Assembly (NCBI GenBank): GCA_963989245.1
Contig: OZ022341.1
Span: 64,703,109 to 64,767,108 of the forward strand
From: Nansenia antarctica
Taxonomy: Eukaryota; Chordata; Actinopteri; Argentiniformes; Microstomatidae
DNA: 64,000 nt
Direction: 5' to 3'
Shown: piece after piece, positions 11,379 through 22,206 of the stretch
Layout of the letters: each line of letters begins with the position of its first letter
How positions within the stretch are numbered: position 1 is the first letter of the stretch
Translations under genes and position numbers: made by a program
Notes under the pieces: generated by a model
What the model was told of the DNA's origin: nothing
The model's input: the letters and a program-made list of their open reading frames with translations, nothing else
The model's database searches: none

Positions 11379-11450
11379 CCGAAATCTAGGTGTAATTGCA
11401 GTATACATACTAGATTGTCCTACAAAGACACTTAGATTTTGATTTAGTAA
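11379..11450. repeat. 72-bp direct repeat, left copy, flanking truncated LTR
   Basis: CCGAAATCTAGGTGTAAT... to ...TTAGTAA is repeated at 12373-12444 with a few mismatches. The LTR fragment starts directly after it. Confidence 0.85.
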
Positions 11451-12345
11451 TGTAAGGCGATCAACTTCTCCAGAATTCAGTTAATTGAGTCGTCACTTAC
11501 AAGCGAGTTCGTTTAATCTCGAGACGTCCTTGATATAACTTCTTAAGATAAAATGATCCAATCAAATATTAGGCACCACTACTGAACTGTTCTTTAAGAT
11601 AACATTTATTCAAGCACATCAGCAAGCAATAATAGTTCATTTCCATGGAAAAGGGGTCCCATCTAGTTTCACCTCCGCAGGCCAGTATCAGCTAGCTGTT
11701 AATAGGTTAACTGCAGAAGCTTCACCAGACAAGAACCCAGTTTCGCCTTGATACATAGTCTTTATAGATTTTGATTTAACATTTGGGGCTGGGCTGTCCC
11801 TGCTCCCCCTATCTGGTAGTTTTTTAATTGTCAGCATTAAATCTGTTGCAGCTGTGAGTGACCATTTGATTAGTAAGCAAGTGTTTTAATTAGTTATGTG
11901 GCCTTCAACTCCTTTTGGTGTGTGTGCGAGTGTACTGTGTGTTATCTTCTTCTTCTGGCCCCCGGCCGTTAGTCATGGTGATCCACCTGTGTGAGCAGCC
12001 TAGTCTTGCGCAACGTTAGACACACACACATTCTGTTATGTTTTTAAGAAATCAGTAAGCATATGCACACAGTTATATTTTTAGGATGAACAGACATTTT
12101 TATACAGTTAATTCTACGTGCGTTCTAAAGCACTAATTGGCCAGTTATTTGATCTTCAAACCCATTCCCTCATGACTAGGTCAGTGTGTCCTTTATCAGA
12201 ATAGCTTGTGAGTCCCATGACTTGGGATTCGATTAACAAGTTAAAATACAGTATAGAAGAATAGACTTATCATTAATCATTAGTTATGAAAGTATAAAAT
12301 CTGTACAGGAAAATAGAATATCATAACAGCAGGTGTAAAATGGTT
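11451..12345 (-). repeat. Truncated LTR-A copy
   Basis: The minus-oriented LTR end TGTAAGGCGATCAACTTCTC begins at 11451. Homology to the solo LTR ends at AAAATGGTT (12345), so the U3 side of about 230 bp is missing. A 27-bp unrelated filler separates it from the second 72-bp repeat. The same arrangement is at 51657-54196 in copy B, where a hAT element interrupts it. Confidence 0.85.
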
Positions 12346-12372
12346 CTTCTTCGGCGTATGGGTAGTTGTTTT

Positions 12373-12444
12373 CCGAAATCTAGGTGTAATTTCAGTATAC
12401 AGAGTAGATTGTCCTACAAAGACACTTAGATTTTGATTTAGTAA
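12373..12444. repeat. 72-bp direct repeat, right copy
   Basis: Right partner of 11379-11450. The following sequence leads into the 3' end of the fsip2-like gene 68 bp away. Confidence 0.85.
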
Positions 12445-12511
12445 TCAAAAAATCAATAAGACCCCTATACTTTCTTTTGTTTCTTTTTTGTTTCTTTTTA
12501 TTATTACTACT

Positions 12512-15500
12512 CTATCTTTTCCGTTTGTAAAGCGTCCTGGAGACGGTTCTCCTCCTCGTAGAGGCGCCCCGCTGTGCAGGAGGGTCTGAGGCGGGGGGTC
12601 TGGGCTGAATGACGCTGTCCTGAACAGACGCCCGCATTTCCTCCTCTGAGCCAGTCTGCCTCAGGGCCTTCTTCTCTGAGGTGGTGGAGGATTCACCATC
12701 ATAGGAGGACGGACTGCTTGACTGCTCAGTCAGGAAGTAAAGGGGGTTCCTGAAGATGGTGTGGATTCTCACCCTCTTTGGGGCGACCCCGGGGTCGTGT
12801 TCCACACAACTGGCTGGTGAGGAGGAAGGTTCTGATGCCTCTCCGTCTGTCGGGGGCACAGGGAGGTCCTGTGAGACCGACGTGCCGGGCTCCTGCAGGG
12901 GTACGAGATTGTGGTCCAGTATGTTGTTGAACACCGTCTCCATGAGGCCTGCCACGATGTCGTCCATCTTCTGGGACGGCATCCAGGTCCCTGGATGTCT
13001 GTCGTCTCGCTCCTCTGACAGATGGCTGACAGACGGCACTGGAGTTCCCTCTCCAAGTCCGATGTCACCCTGGTTCACATCGTCCTTCACCCTCTCCAGA
13101 ACACTGGTCACCACATCCAAGGCTGTTTGACTGGCCTTTGAAGAGGCAACGAGGTCCTGGTCCAGTGTGTTGTCGAACACCGTGTCCATGAAGACTGCCA
13201 CGATGTCGTCCATCTTATGGGACGGCATCCAGGTCCCTGGATGTGCGTCGTCTAGCTCCGGCTGGAGCCTGGCCCCCTCTGATTGGCTGACAGACGGCAC
13301 TGGAGTCCCCTCTCCAAGTCCGATGTCACCCTGGGTCACATGGTCCTTCACCCCCTCCAGGATACTGGTCACCACGTCCAAGGCTGTTTGACTGGCCTTC
13401 GCAGAGGCAACTCTAACAGCTGGAGGGCGGACCTGGTACATCCAGACGGTGACTTGCTCCTTCACCTCCTCCAGAACACTTGTGATGAACGCGATCACAA
13501 TCCTGTTGAGGTTTCCAGCGTTCAGCTCCTCTGATTGTTTGTCATCTCGACTCCCCCCAAGGAGCCTGACCACCAGCTCCTCGCTGGGTCGGAACGGGTT
13601 CACAACCCGAGAAACGCACCTCAACATGTCGGAGGCGATTCTGGCACTGCCAGCCCGCTGTGCCGCTGGTTTCAGCCCTCGCGCTGACGCCTCCGGTTTC
13701 AGCTCAGCCTTGACCGCCTTGGCGAGCTGCTTCCTGACACCCGTCGTGCCCAGGTGGTCCAGGACAGAGCACCTGACAACTGCCCTCAGCTGTCTAAGCT
13801 TGTTGACGACTCTTGAGTTCCTGATCTTGTCCAATACCGGTCCTCCAGAACTCTGCTCTGTCTCCCTTCCAGTCGACTGTACAGTAAGCAGAAGTAAAAT
13901 TATTATTTTCTTTAAAAAGAGACTAGAAATTATGCAATCAACGCTATCTGAAAGAACATAATAGCAATTTACACACTTTCAAAAAATATCAACAATCTTA
14001 TTTCATCTGTACCTGCTCTGTCATGTTGGCCTTCTCTCCCCTCAGCCTGGCGTAGCTAGGCAACGGCGGCAGGCGCTCCAGGGTCCACCTCCTCTCGATC
14101 TGCTCGTCCAGAGGTGTCACATGACCTACGAACACAGAACACATCACATGACCTCACAACCTGTTATTATAATGACATCACAACCTGTTATTATACGGTA
14201 CCTACGACCGAATCACAGCCGTGCTGATATTCAGTATAACACACTCCCTCTCGTGTGATATTGCTTAATTAATGCATTTAAACATTGAGACAAGAAGCTG
14301 TCTTCTGTACCCGCTCTCCCAATATCTCAAACTGTGACCCCCCTCCCCAAGAAAAAGTTTCAGGCACAGGATTTTTTCCCACTTTAAGCCCTGTGTGTCT
14401 GTGAAATCGACTTACCTGCCGGTGAGGGCCACTTACCTGCCTCTGGCTGAGGAGCTGGAGGAGCGGTCTGATGAACAGGGGCTTCAATTCAAACACAAAT
14501 CAAAGATTATAGGTCATTGATGTGATTTGGTTTTACATGTTGATTTCACGTTGTATTTTAAACTTTCAAGCCCAAATCCCATGACTTCATGTGAAATTTC
14601 AAGTTGTGGCGTTTTACATATTTTGTCCAGGAGCCTGTTCCCACGGCGACAGGCCTCTGTCCTCCTCTTATACTCCTTTATGCTCTTTTGCAACTCCTGC
14701 ACTTTCCTCTGCTGACAGGGTCCATATTGGTACTGATTCTTTTTCTGTGAGGAGGAACATTATTTGGATATGTCCAAGGTAAAAACAAGGTTATTGATTT
14801 GGATTGTCAATTCAATCACCCTTCTTGGGACAGGTACAAAGATGCTAAGGCTTTGTTGTCAATTTCTAGGGTAAAACGTTGACATTTGTACAGCTTCCAT
14901 GGCTTAAAACAGACGTGTTGGTTACATCATTCCATACATCTCTGAATTATTGAAACTGGACAGTGCTGCTTGTGTTTGGGAGCTTTGTAAAGTATAAAAG
15001 TGTAAAACATTTGACCTTGCTATCCCGCTGGTCTCTGGCCTCCTTCTGGTACTTGGCCCTGTTGAACTCCTGCTTTACCTCCTTTTCTATCAGTTGGAGC
15101 CGAGTTCGCGCCTTACGTTGCATTGGATCAGAACAGGAGTTTAAATACCACACGAGACCACACGGTCACAAACACATTGCAGAAGAGGAACTGTCATTTT
15201 CATGTCCTTATCAACTAATTATTTTTGTCACTGACACTCTAATTAACAACTCTCTGACAGTGTTCATTCTCCTTGACTCCCTACCAGCTGGGTAACGTCC
15301 TCTCTCTGTGGGACACCTGATGCAGTCTGCAGGCCATCTCTCTGTCCCTTTCTGTCCCTAGCACTGAATTCAACAAATCATTTACTGAACATTTCGAAAT
15401 ACTTTCTTATGTGGCTAAACAGATTCTATCCATGTTTTCATCATCCAACCCAGCTGGAATGTGACGTCACAGATGTACAATCTGCCCACCTGGAGTCACT

Positions 15501-17564
15501 GGCTGACTGGAGCTGCTTCAGGCTCTTCTCTCCCTTCTCCAACAGGAAGTCAGTCATGTCGGCCAGAGTGAAGTTCTCAGCAGCCTGGCCTTCCTCTTGC
15601 AGCTTCACCAGATCCTTCATGTGTCCCCGCTGGAATATGATAAAGAACACACTACTATACTGCATTTGCATATTTTAAAACGATATGTAGGAATATGTTC
15701 TAATTACTTCATGTGTGATCTTTAAAAAATGTTTCTTTTAGAACATTACCATCTGTGTTTTGTCCGTTTTAACGGTGTCCAGGTACTCGTTGAAGGTGTT
15801 GTACTCCTTCACTGAGCAGACAACCTTGGGAAGAGACTTTGGGAAGAGAGTGTGTGAGAAGTGAATATGGTCTGATTAAAGTGTATCCTGTCACCTCAAT
15901 CACTTCTGACATCATTAAGTTGAGTTTCACCTCACAACGGTAAGGCGTAATAAACGTCACACTTACATTGTCATCTTGCGTGATGAAGTTCTGCTTCTTC
16001 AGCTTGTCATGCCTGTCCTTCTGGTGGTGATACTCTTTGAGGTTTGGGTCATGCAAGCTGTGGTAATCAGACCTCATAATGTGACACTTGGGGTCATTGA
16101 GGCTGAAGACAGTTGTTGGCTGAAACAACTGGAGGAACAACATCAATACTTTACTTATACGGCCCTTGGTACTGGGTTAGGGTTAGTAAGTAAGATTCAG
16201 TCCTAGATGGACCTTGGTTCTGGGTTAGGGTTAGTAGGTAAGATTCAGTCCTAGATGGACCTTGGTACTGGGTTAGGGTTAGTAAGTAAGATTCAGTCCT
16301 AGATGGACCTTGGTTCTGGGTTAGGGTTAGTAAGAAAGAGTCAGTCCTAGATGGACCTTGGTACTGGTTTAGGGTTAGTAAGTAAGATTCAGTCCTAGAT
16401 GGACCTTGGTACTGGGTTAGGGTTAGTAAGTAAGATTCAGTCCTAGATGGACCTTGGTACTGGGTTAGGGTTAGTAAGTAAGAGTAAGAGGTCTAGATGG
16501 AGGTTAAGCTGGTAGAACATGATGGTGTTTGGGTATTTGAGTTTTGCTCTGAAGCTAATCTGAATCTGATAAAGCAGGACTGTCATTTCCTTTTTCACAG
16601 CTAGTCTAACAAAGAAAATTACATCACTACCAAGTGATCAAACACTACAATGAGTAGTAGAGGGCTAGCATTAGCGTTGGGGTAAGCTATAAAACAAGAT
16701 GTTGGTTACTAAAACATGCCCTATGACAGAATAGGTGGAATCTCCTAGACACCTTGCTTAGACCTTTATCCAGTCCTTTCAGATCTATACAACTCTGGGG
16801 AGTAGGGGCCTATGTTTCTGGACACGGCCTAGCTTATGCCTATCCAGTCCTGTCAGATCTGCTCCTGCCTTGGGAGCTATGGGTAGGTCTGTGCAGGGCC
16901 TCCATGTCTACTCTAACAGTCTGAAAGTGTTGTGATGTGAGATGAGGCGTGGTCCCTACCTGTTCACCCAGGCTGCTCCTGGTCAGCGTCAGGCCAACCC
17001 CAGGTAACACTGGGAGTTTTGTCCTGGCAGCCAATCGGCTCGGAGCATTCGCCAGAGTCTTCCTCAGGATCTGAGGGAGCTTCCCCATTGGTGGATGAGG
17101 ATGCGTGGCTGGTGTAGGGGGCTTCCCCATTGGCTTAGAAGCCAAGCAGGCATTCTGAAAAAGAAATGAGCAGCTCAGCTACAGGCATACTGTAAATCAA
17201 ATCAAACTTTATTTATATAGCGCCTTTCACAAAAAAATAAAAAAATAAGCAATACAAGGTGCTTGTAACAGTATAATGAAAATACAACAATACAATTAAA
17301 ATACAGCTATATGTTTCATACAACATAATCTGTGAACGTTGTTTTGGCTCAATAAAAAACATTTGAAACAAAATACAGCTATACAGTTTTTAAAAAACGG
17401 GGACACACTGCATTTAGTGCACATATGGCCATTTTGGTCAATTAGATTTGAATTAAAAACCATTTTACCACAATTGTCAACAGTCTAATGATTGAATTAA
17501 GAGGCAAAATGCAAGTTTGATAGTAAAAGTATTCTACCTGTTTTCCGTTACATGCTTCATCCAT
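12512..17564 (-). CDS. fsip2: fsip2-like gene, copy A (fibrous sheath-interacting protein 2-like)
   Basis: FSIP2 is a scaffold of the sperm-tail fibrous sheath. I reconstructed 11 coding exons with GT-AG borders and compatible phases: 17564-17538, 17154-16960, 16128-15967, 15824-15750, 15629-15490, 15341-15317 (25 nt), 15111-15016, 14711-14618, 14481-14437, 14125-14013, 13876-12512. Total 778 codons. The start ATG opens MDEACNGKQ. Exons 2-4 carry words matching the conserved FSIP2 N-terminus: KLPVLPG, FSLNDP, SLHDPNLKEY, VCSVKEYN. Exons 5-8 are Lys/Glu-rich and probably coiled coil. The last exon holds two tandem repeats of about 85 residues (13402-13145 and 13141-12898, each with KASQTALDVVTS and HPGTWMPS) and ends in a basic tail. 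Mammalian FSIP2 is several thousand residues, so this is a short form. The exon 7 donor (GTCAAA) is weak. Identity is confident for the N-terminus and inferred for the rest. Confidence 0.8.
16165..16490. repeat. 48-bp minisatellite, seven copies, in fsip2-like intron 2
   Basis: The unit CTTGGTACTGGGTTAGGGTT plus AGTAAGTAAGATTCAGTCCTAGATGGAC repeats seven times with single-base variants. Copy B has four units at 58016-58190. The difference of three units (144 bp) exactly accounts for the offset change between the two gene copies. Confidence 0.95.
17195..17470 (-). repeat. Non-LTR element 3' tail in fsip2-like intron 1
   Basis: AATCAAACTTTATTTATATAGCGCC near 17195-17223 is, on the minus strand, the usual GGCGCTATATAAATAAAGTT end of fish SINE/LINE elements. 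The same insertion is in copy B (58905-59175), so it predates the duplication. Confidence 0.6.
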
Positions 17565-17623
17565 ACCGAAACATCGTAGACATGAGCTTCACGTCTGGCG
17601 ACGCATTTACAGCAGCGCAGACG

Positions 17624-17631
17624 TGACGTCA
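17624..17631. promoter_or_regulatory. Perfect cAMP-response element upstream of fsip2-like A
   Basis: TGACGTCA lies 60 bp upstream of the ATG at 17564. Full CRE palindromes close to the start are typical of haploid germ-cell promoters driven by CREM (general knowledge). Copy B has lost this site through a short deletion. Confidence 0.7.
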
Positions 17632-17719
17632 AAGGCACCTAACCTAAACAATTACTATTATGACATCATCGCAATTGTCTTTTTCCTGACGCGCCAGGAC
17701 ACAGCCAACTCAACCAACG

Positions 17720-17732
17720 GTTGCTAAGTAAC
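17720..17732. promoter_or_regulatory. RFX X-box-like site upstream of fsip2-like A
   Basis: GTTGCTAAGTAAC is an imperfect inverted repeat of the GTTGC/GYAAC type bound by RFX factors, about 156 bp upstream of the ATG. RFX2/RFX3 control ciliary and sperm-tail genes, which fits the gene call. The site is kept at 59406-59418 in copy B. Confidence 0.6.
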
Positions 17733-17958
17733 AGCCCCTTGGCCCGGCTGCTAACTCAGCAATGCTGACATGATTGACTGTCAACACACCGCTGTGTAGT
17801 AAAACGGTCTTACCTCATCATAACCCAAATGTACGGTTGTTTTTACTTTATTGTTTAACAAACAATGTATAGTTTTAAAATATGTTTAATACCTTGAGAG
17901 TGGTCGTATTTACTCGGACCCATCCCTCTGCTGCTTAGAAGGTTGCTGCTGTGGAGAC

Positions 17959-18835
17959 CAAGATATCACTTGTTTTTGAGCTGAATAAACGGAATACGGG
18001 CTGTTTACACATCAACCACTAGGGGGCGATAGAACTCCATCTGTTTTGTAAATCCAGCAATTGAGCAACTGTAATAATAATAATAACAACCTTGATTTGC
18101 ATAGCACTTTTCAGCCCCCACCCCCCAGACACGCCCCAGGGAAAGCCCCTCGGTGTGCTTCCTGAGGTGGTATTAATACATAAGAAATGTAAAGAAATGA
18201 TACTGTTTATTTATTTACCAGGGACAGTGCACATTCATCAACAAATCAGTTTCCACATCAATGTAAATGTGCCAGAGTTAGCTCATGAGCTAATTTCCAT
18301 CTGTAGTCCCTGAGCAGGCTATTACAAAATGAATGGTGTAGTCACGTGTCATTAAAAACATCAACAAAACGACACAACAGGCAATACACTACATGACAAT
18401 ACAAGACAAAGCGAGACAATACACAGATAGATGACAACTCGTATTACAGTGCTAGGATAAGGGAATGGAAGGCAGTAATACCAGCTCTATGACGTGCATG
18501 ACAAGATAAGCCAGATCTTTATTCAATTACACAAAGTATTACAAAACATATTTTTAAACAATTTAACCTGTTAACCTTAATCTGTGTGGAACTTAAAAGA
18601 TGCAAACAAAGAAAAGGAGCACTAAGTTAGCTTAGCAAACTGCTCTGTGGGTAGCGAGTTCCCCCTCGCTGGCTGTCCCACAATGCAACTCCTAACCTGT
18701 AGGGGCCTAAACCCTCTAACACCCTAAAGATATCACTTGTTTTTGAGCTGAATAAACGTAATTAGGGCTGTTCACACATCAACCACTAGGGCGAGAGAAC
18801 TCCATTTGTTTTGTATATCCTGCGATTTAGCAACT

Positions 18836-18867
<32 letters not shown>

Positions 18868-18890
18868 CTTTGTATATAGCACTTTTCCTG
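17959..18890. repeat. Pair of 150-bp direct repeats with AAT microsatellites
   Basis: The block AAGATATCACTTGTTTTTGA...CTAGGG...CAACTG(TAA)n occurs at 17959-18108 and again at 18726-18888, separated by about 610 bp. Between them a LINE-like tail is visible (ACCAGGGACAGTGCACATTC at 18218). No gene. Copy B has the same layout at 59647-60611, with a longer AAT run at 60534-60590. Confidence 0.75.
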
Positions 18891-19084
18891 CAAACGTAAC
18901 ATATCCACACAGCATAAAAATAATAATAGAATAATAGTAATCAGGAGGGAACCGGATGTGAGCTGGTGATTGGAGAGTTGCTGGCATCATATCTAAGGTG
19001 CCTACCACTGCCGTTGTGCCCTTGAGCAAGGCACTTAACCCCTAACTTCTCCAGAGGCTGAAGATGGCTGACCCAGAGCCCAGT

Positions 19085-20145
19085 CGTCCCTGGGGGTGTG
19101 CACGTGTGTCTAGGGGGTGTGCACGTGTGTCTAGGGGGGTGTGCACGTGTGTTGTCCCTGGGGGGGTGCACGTGTGGTGTCCCTGGGGGTGTGCACGTGT
19201 GTTGTCCCTGGGGGTGTGCACGTGTGTCTAGGGGGGTGTGCACGTGTGTCTAGGGGTGTGTGCACGTGTGTTGTCTCTGGGGGTGTGCACGTGTCTAGGG
19301 GGTGTGCACGTGTGTTGTCCCTGGGGGTGTGCACGTGTGTCTAGGGGGGTGTGCACGTGTGTTGTCTCTGGGTGTGTGCACGTGTGTCTCTGGGTGTGTG
19401 CACGTGTGTCTAGGGGGTGTGCACGTGTGTTGTCCCTGGGGGTGTGCACGTGTGTTGTCTCTGGGGGTGTGCACGTGTGTTGAATTAATGAATGAATGGA
19501 CTTTATTGTCATTGCTACAGTACAGGTACCAAACAACGACATTTAGGAGGGGTGGCTCCCCTGGTGTTAGGAAAGGGGAAAAAAAGGAGCTGGTTTACAT
19601 AAATAAAGGCTATGTACACAATCCACTGTACTATACTGCACAGATAGTCAACTAGGGTTGTCATATTGCACAAAAGTATTTTTTCACGTTATTTAAAGTG
19701 TCACAGTTTGCAGGCTTGAAATGTACATGTTTGTGCCTCAGCACTAGCTGCCATACAATCCGTCCAGACTGTCCTGGGCCCAGAACTTAGGCCTTTGCTG
19801 TGTTCAGGGCCTTGACGGCCCTGTGGTAGAAGCAGTTCTTCAGTCTGTTTGTCTTAGCGGCCGGGGTCCTGTACCTCCTTTTCGAGGGCAGCCTGATAAA
19901 GTGTACGTGCCCAGGGTGGGTCGGGTCCCTGGAGATCTTGGAGGCCTTCCTGAGACAGCGTGTGTTGTACAGCTCTTCCAGAGAGGGGAGGGGGGCGCCG
20001 GTGTGGGGGTGTGCACGTGTGTCTAGGGGTGTGTGCACGTGTGTTGTCCCTTGGGGTGTGCATATATGTCTAGGTGGGTGTGCACGTGTGTCTAGGTGGG
20101 TGTGCACGTGTGTCTAGGGGGGTGTGCACGTGTGTTGTCCCATTG
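19085..20145. repeat. CACGTG minisatellite interrupted by a LINE, copy A
   Basis: Units of 22-27 bp of the form GGGGGTGTGCACGTGTGT followed by CTA or TGTCCCT repeat from 19085 to 19479 and resume at 20003-20145. Each unit contains the CACGTG palindrome. The open frames on both strands here are repeat artefacts. Copy B has one uninterrupted array at 60811-61283. Confidence 0.95.
19480..20002 (-). pseudogene. L2-like LINE 3' fragment inserted in the minisatellite
   Basis: The minus-strand reading ends in NRLKNCFYHRAVKALNTAKA at about 19790, preceded by PTHPGHVHFIRLPSKRRYRT. These are the usual last RT residues of L2/CR1-group LINEs. The 3' UTR ends in CAATGACAATAAAG plus a TTCATTCATTAATTCAA tail at 19480-19510. 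Copy B lacks it, so it inserted after the duplication. Confidence 0.8.
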
Positions 20146-20775
20146 TCTCAGGGGGTTATGTGCAGAAATTCCAGATTCCAACAGTGATTAGCAGCAACAC
20201 TGCTAACTACTGTAGGTTTAACAGCCGTACCTTTTTTAGCTACTATAAGAGCCGCCTCGAGTCTTCACAATGGAAAGCTGCTATTTACACACAACGACCA
20301 CTAGTTGGCCGCCTTGTAAATTAGCCCACTGAAAATCTGCAAAATAGCTTATCCTGAAAATGTAAGGATACTGGGGTGGTAGAACGCACATATCTAGGAA
20401 AAGTCATGAAAGGACAATCCTGAAATTTGATTGAGTGCAAAGATATAACATGTTGTTCATTTTAATGTTTTTGTTGGAAGTGGCTTTGGATAAAGGCGTC
20501 TGCTAAATGCCAAAAAACGTAAATGTGATTGGTCATTAAACCATGGACTGGTTTAGTTTTTCTCTAACATCAACTGAAGAAAGGAGTCCCACCCTGTTTA
20601 GATAAATCTGTTTAGATAAAAGTTTTTTATATTTTCAGCATGATAACAACTCACACAAACCACAGCTCCCGCACACCGCCCCAACAAAGGACCGGTAAGG
20701 ACCCGTGAACCAATAAACATAAAGAAGACTTACAATAATGTAAATTCAAATAAATACTCTGGCCAATCATGGGGC
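20146..20775. other. Noncoding spacer downstream of transporter
   Basis: No gene. A SINE/LINE-type tail GGATAAAGGCGTCTGCTAAA lies at 20486-20506. The stretch is shared with copy B (61284-61911) with small indels. Confidence 0.6.
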
Positions 20776-20959
20776 TCAGACTATAGCCGACTCCTTATTG
20801 GTCGTCACGTCGCTGCTAGGCAACAGTTGTGTCAGTTGTTGGCTCTTCAGTCCGTTGTCTTTGTTCCTAAAACAACAACAAAAACAACAAGAGTGTTTAA
20901 ATGTTTACCTCAGAACGACTGTTAACATGAACTGTGCTTCGGTGCATGAGGACAAGTCA

Positions 20960-21215
20960 GTGACACATCCCTGTAGGACAGGCTTTTGGATAATCCCCAA
21001 GGTCCTGTCTTTCGTTGTGTCCTGTTGACGTTGTTGTACGCCTGTTGTCTGTCACTTGTTTTTATTTACACTTGTTTGCCTGTTTTAACCTGCTGTGGCT
21101 TTCGCTCTTGTATTATGTTTTATTGTGTTTCTTCCTTGTTATGTAAAGCACTTTGTGACCCTTGGTCTGGGAAAGGTGCTGTATGAATAAATGTTACTTA
21201 CTTACTTGTATCAGA
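20960..21215 (+). repeat. LINE/SINE tail in last transporter intron
   Basis: AAGCACTTTGTGACCCTTGG...GTGCTGTATGAATAAATG followed by TTAC repeats at 21193-21208 is a non-LTR 3' tail. It lies between the last two transporter exons and is present in both copies (62095-62345 in copy B). Confidence 0.6.
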
Positions 21216-21499
21216 ATGTCCTGGAAAAAGGTAGCAGAGCTTCTGTACCCCCCCCCCCCCCCTTCTCAACCAGCACTACCCCTCCCCCCTCACCCCCCTT
21301 CCCCCTCCCCCACTACCCCCCTCCCCCTCACCTCTCTGGGAACTCAATGTCGTCGATGGTCTCAGGCAGTGGGACGCCTCTGGTCTCCGGTAGCAACAAC
21401 ACCAAACCTCCTGCCAGGAACGCCAGACACCCTGCAGGGACGACACACTCGTTACCATTAACAGTCCCTGTGGTTGAGCGGCATCAGCGTGTTATAACA

Positions 21500-21565
21500 C
21501 TGTTATTACACATTAATAACCCACCAAAGATGATGAGAGGCAGCTCCAGACAGATGACAGCTGTT
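21500..21565. repeat. Partial duplication of a transporter exon end
   Basis: AACCCACCAAAGATGATGAG plus AGGCAGCTCCAGACAGATGACAGC at 21520-21561 repeats, with few changes, the donor side of the exon 21597-21709. It lies in the following intron next to a repeated GTTATAACACTGTTATTACA block. Copy B has the same at about 62628-62668. Confidence 0.8.
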
Positions 21566-21711
21566 ATAACACTGTTATTACAGGTTAATAACCCACCAAA
21601 GATGATGAGAGGGAGCTCCAGCCAGATGACAGCCAGCCGGTAGAGCATGAAGGGAGCTACGATGCCTCCCACGTCACACAGAGTAGAACACACAGACACA
21701 CCCATGTTCCT

Positions 21712-22019
21712 GAGGAGACAGAGGGTCAGAGGTCAGAGGTCAGAGGTCAGAGTAGAACACACAGACACACCCAGGCTCCTGAGGAGAGAGAGGGTCAGAG
21801 GTCAGAGTAGAACACACAGACACACCCAGGTTCCTGAGGAGAGAGAGGGTCAGAGGTCAGGGGTCAGGGTTAAGGTTAGAGTCAGGGTCAGAGTAGAACA
21901 CACCGACACGCCTAGGTTGCTGAGGAGAGAGAGGGTCAGGGTCAGTGGTAAGGTTAGGGTTAGAGTAAGGGTTAGGGTCAGGGGTAAGGTTAGGGTTAGA
22001 GTTAGGGTCAGGGTTCCTT
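21712..22019. repeat. Minisatellite built from a splice acceptor and exon start
   Basis: Units of about 55-85 bp contain AGTAGAACACACAGACACAC...CCTGAGGAGA, which is the first 30 bases of exon 21709-21597 plus its acceptor on the minus strand. Units recur near 21752, 21808 and 21892, separated by GGTCAGAGGTCAG and GGTTAGGGTT words. Copy B has more units (62817-63211). Confidence 0.85.
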
Positions 22020-22206
22020 ACCTGACAAACGTGGGGTACAGCTCTGTGTTGACGAAGACCACCATCTCAAAGGTCATGGTGATGCCCAGACGCCCTATGC
22101 AGGCCACTATGGTCCGGAACCAGAACATGTCTAGAACAAGACAGAGAAACTCCTTTAACCTCTGACCTCTAACCATAATCCCAACCCCTACAATCCACAT
22201 CACCAT

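Noticed and set aside
12512..13834. The last fsip2-like exon taken as a stand-alone 440-codon gene
   Set aside because: Its first codon is TTG, the frame is open upstream to a good acceptor at 13876, and the nine other spliced exons plus the microexon join in phase.
13449..13961. 170-codon plus-strand frame opposite the fsip2-like last exon (and its copy at 55297)
   Set aside because: Shadow of the real exon; crosses the exon border into intron.
16165..16490. GGGTTAGGGTTA words taken as telomeric DNA
   Set aside because: They are inside a 48-bp minisatellite with other sequence; no pure TTAGGG array exists in the window.
19131..19655. Frames of 60-120 codons such as HTCTPP or CARVSRG repeats
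   Set aside because: Translations of the CACGTG minisatellite; no start context and they shift with unit number.
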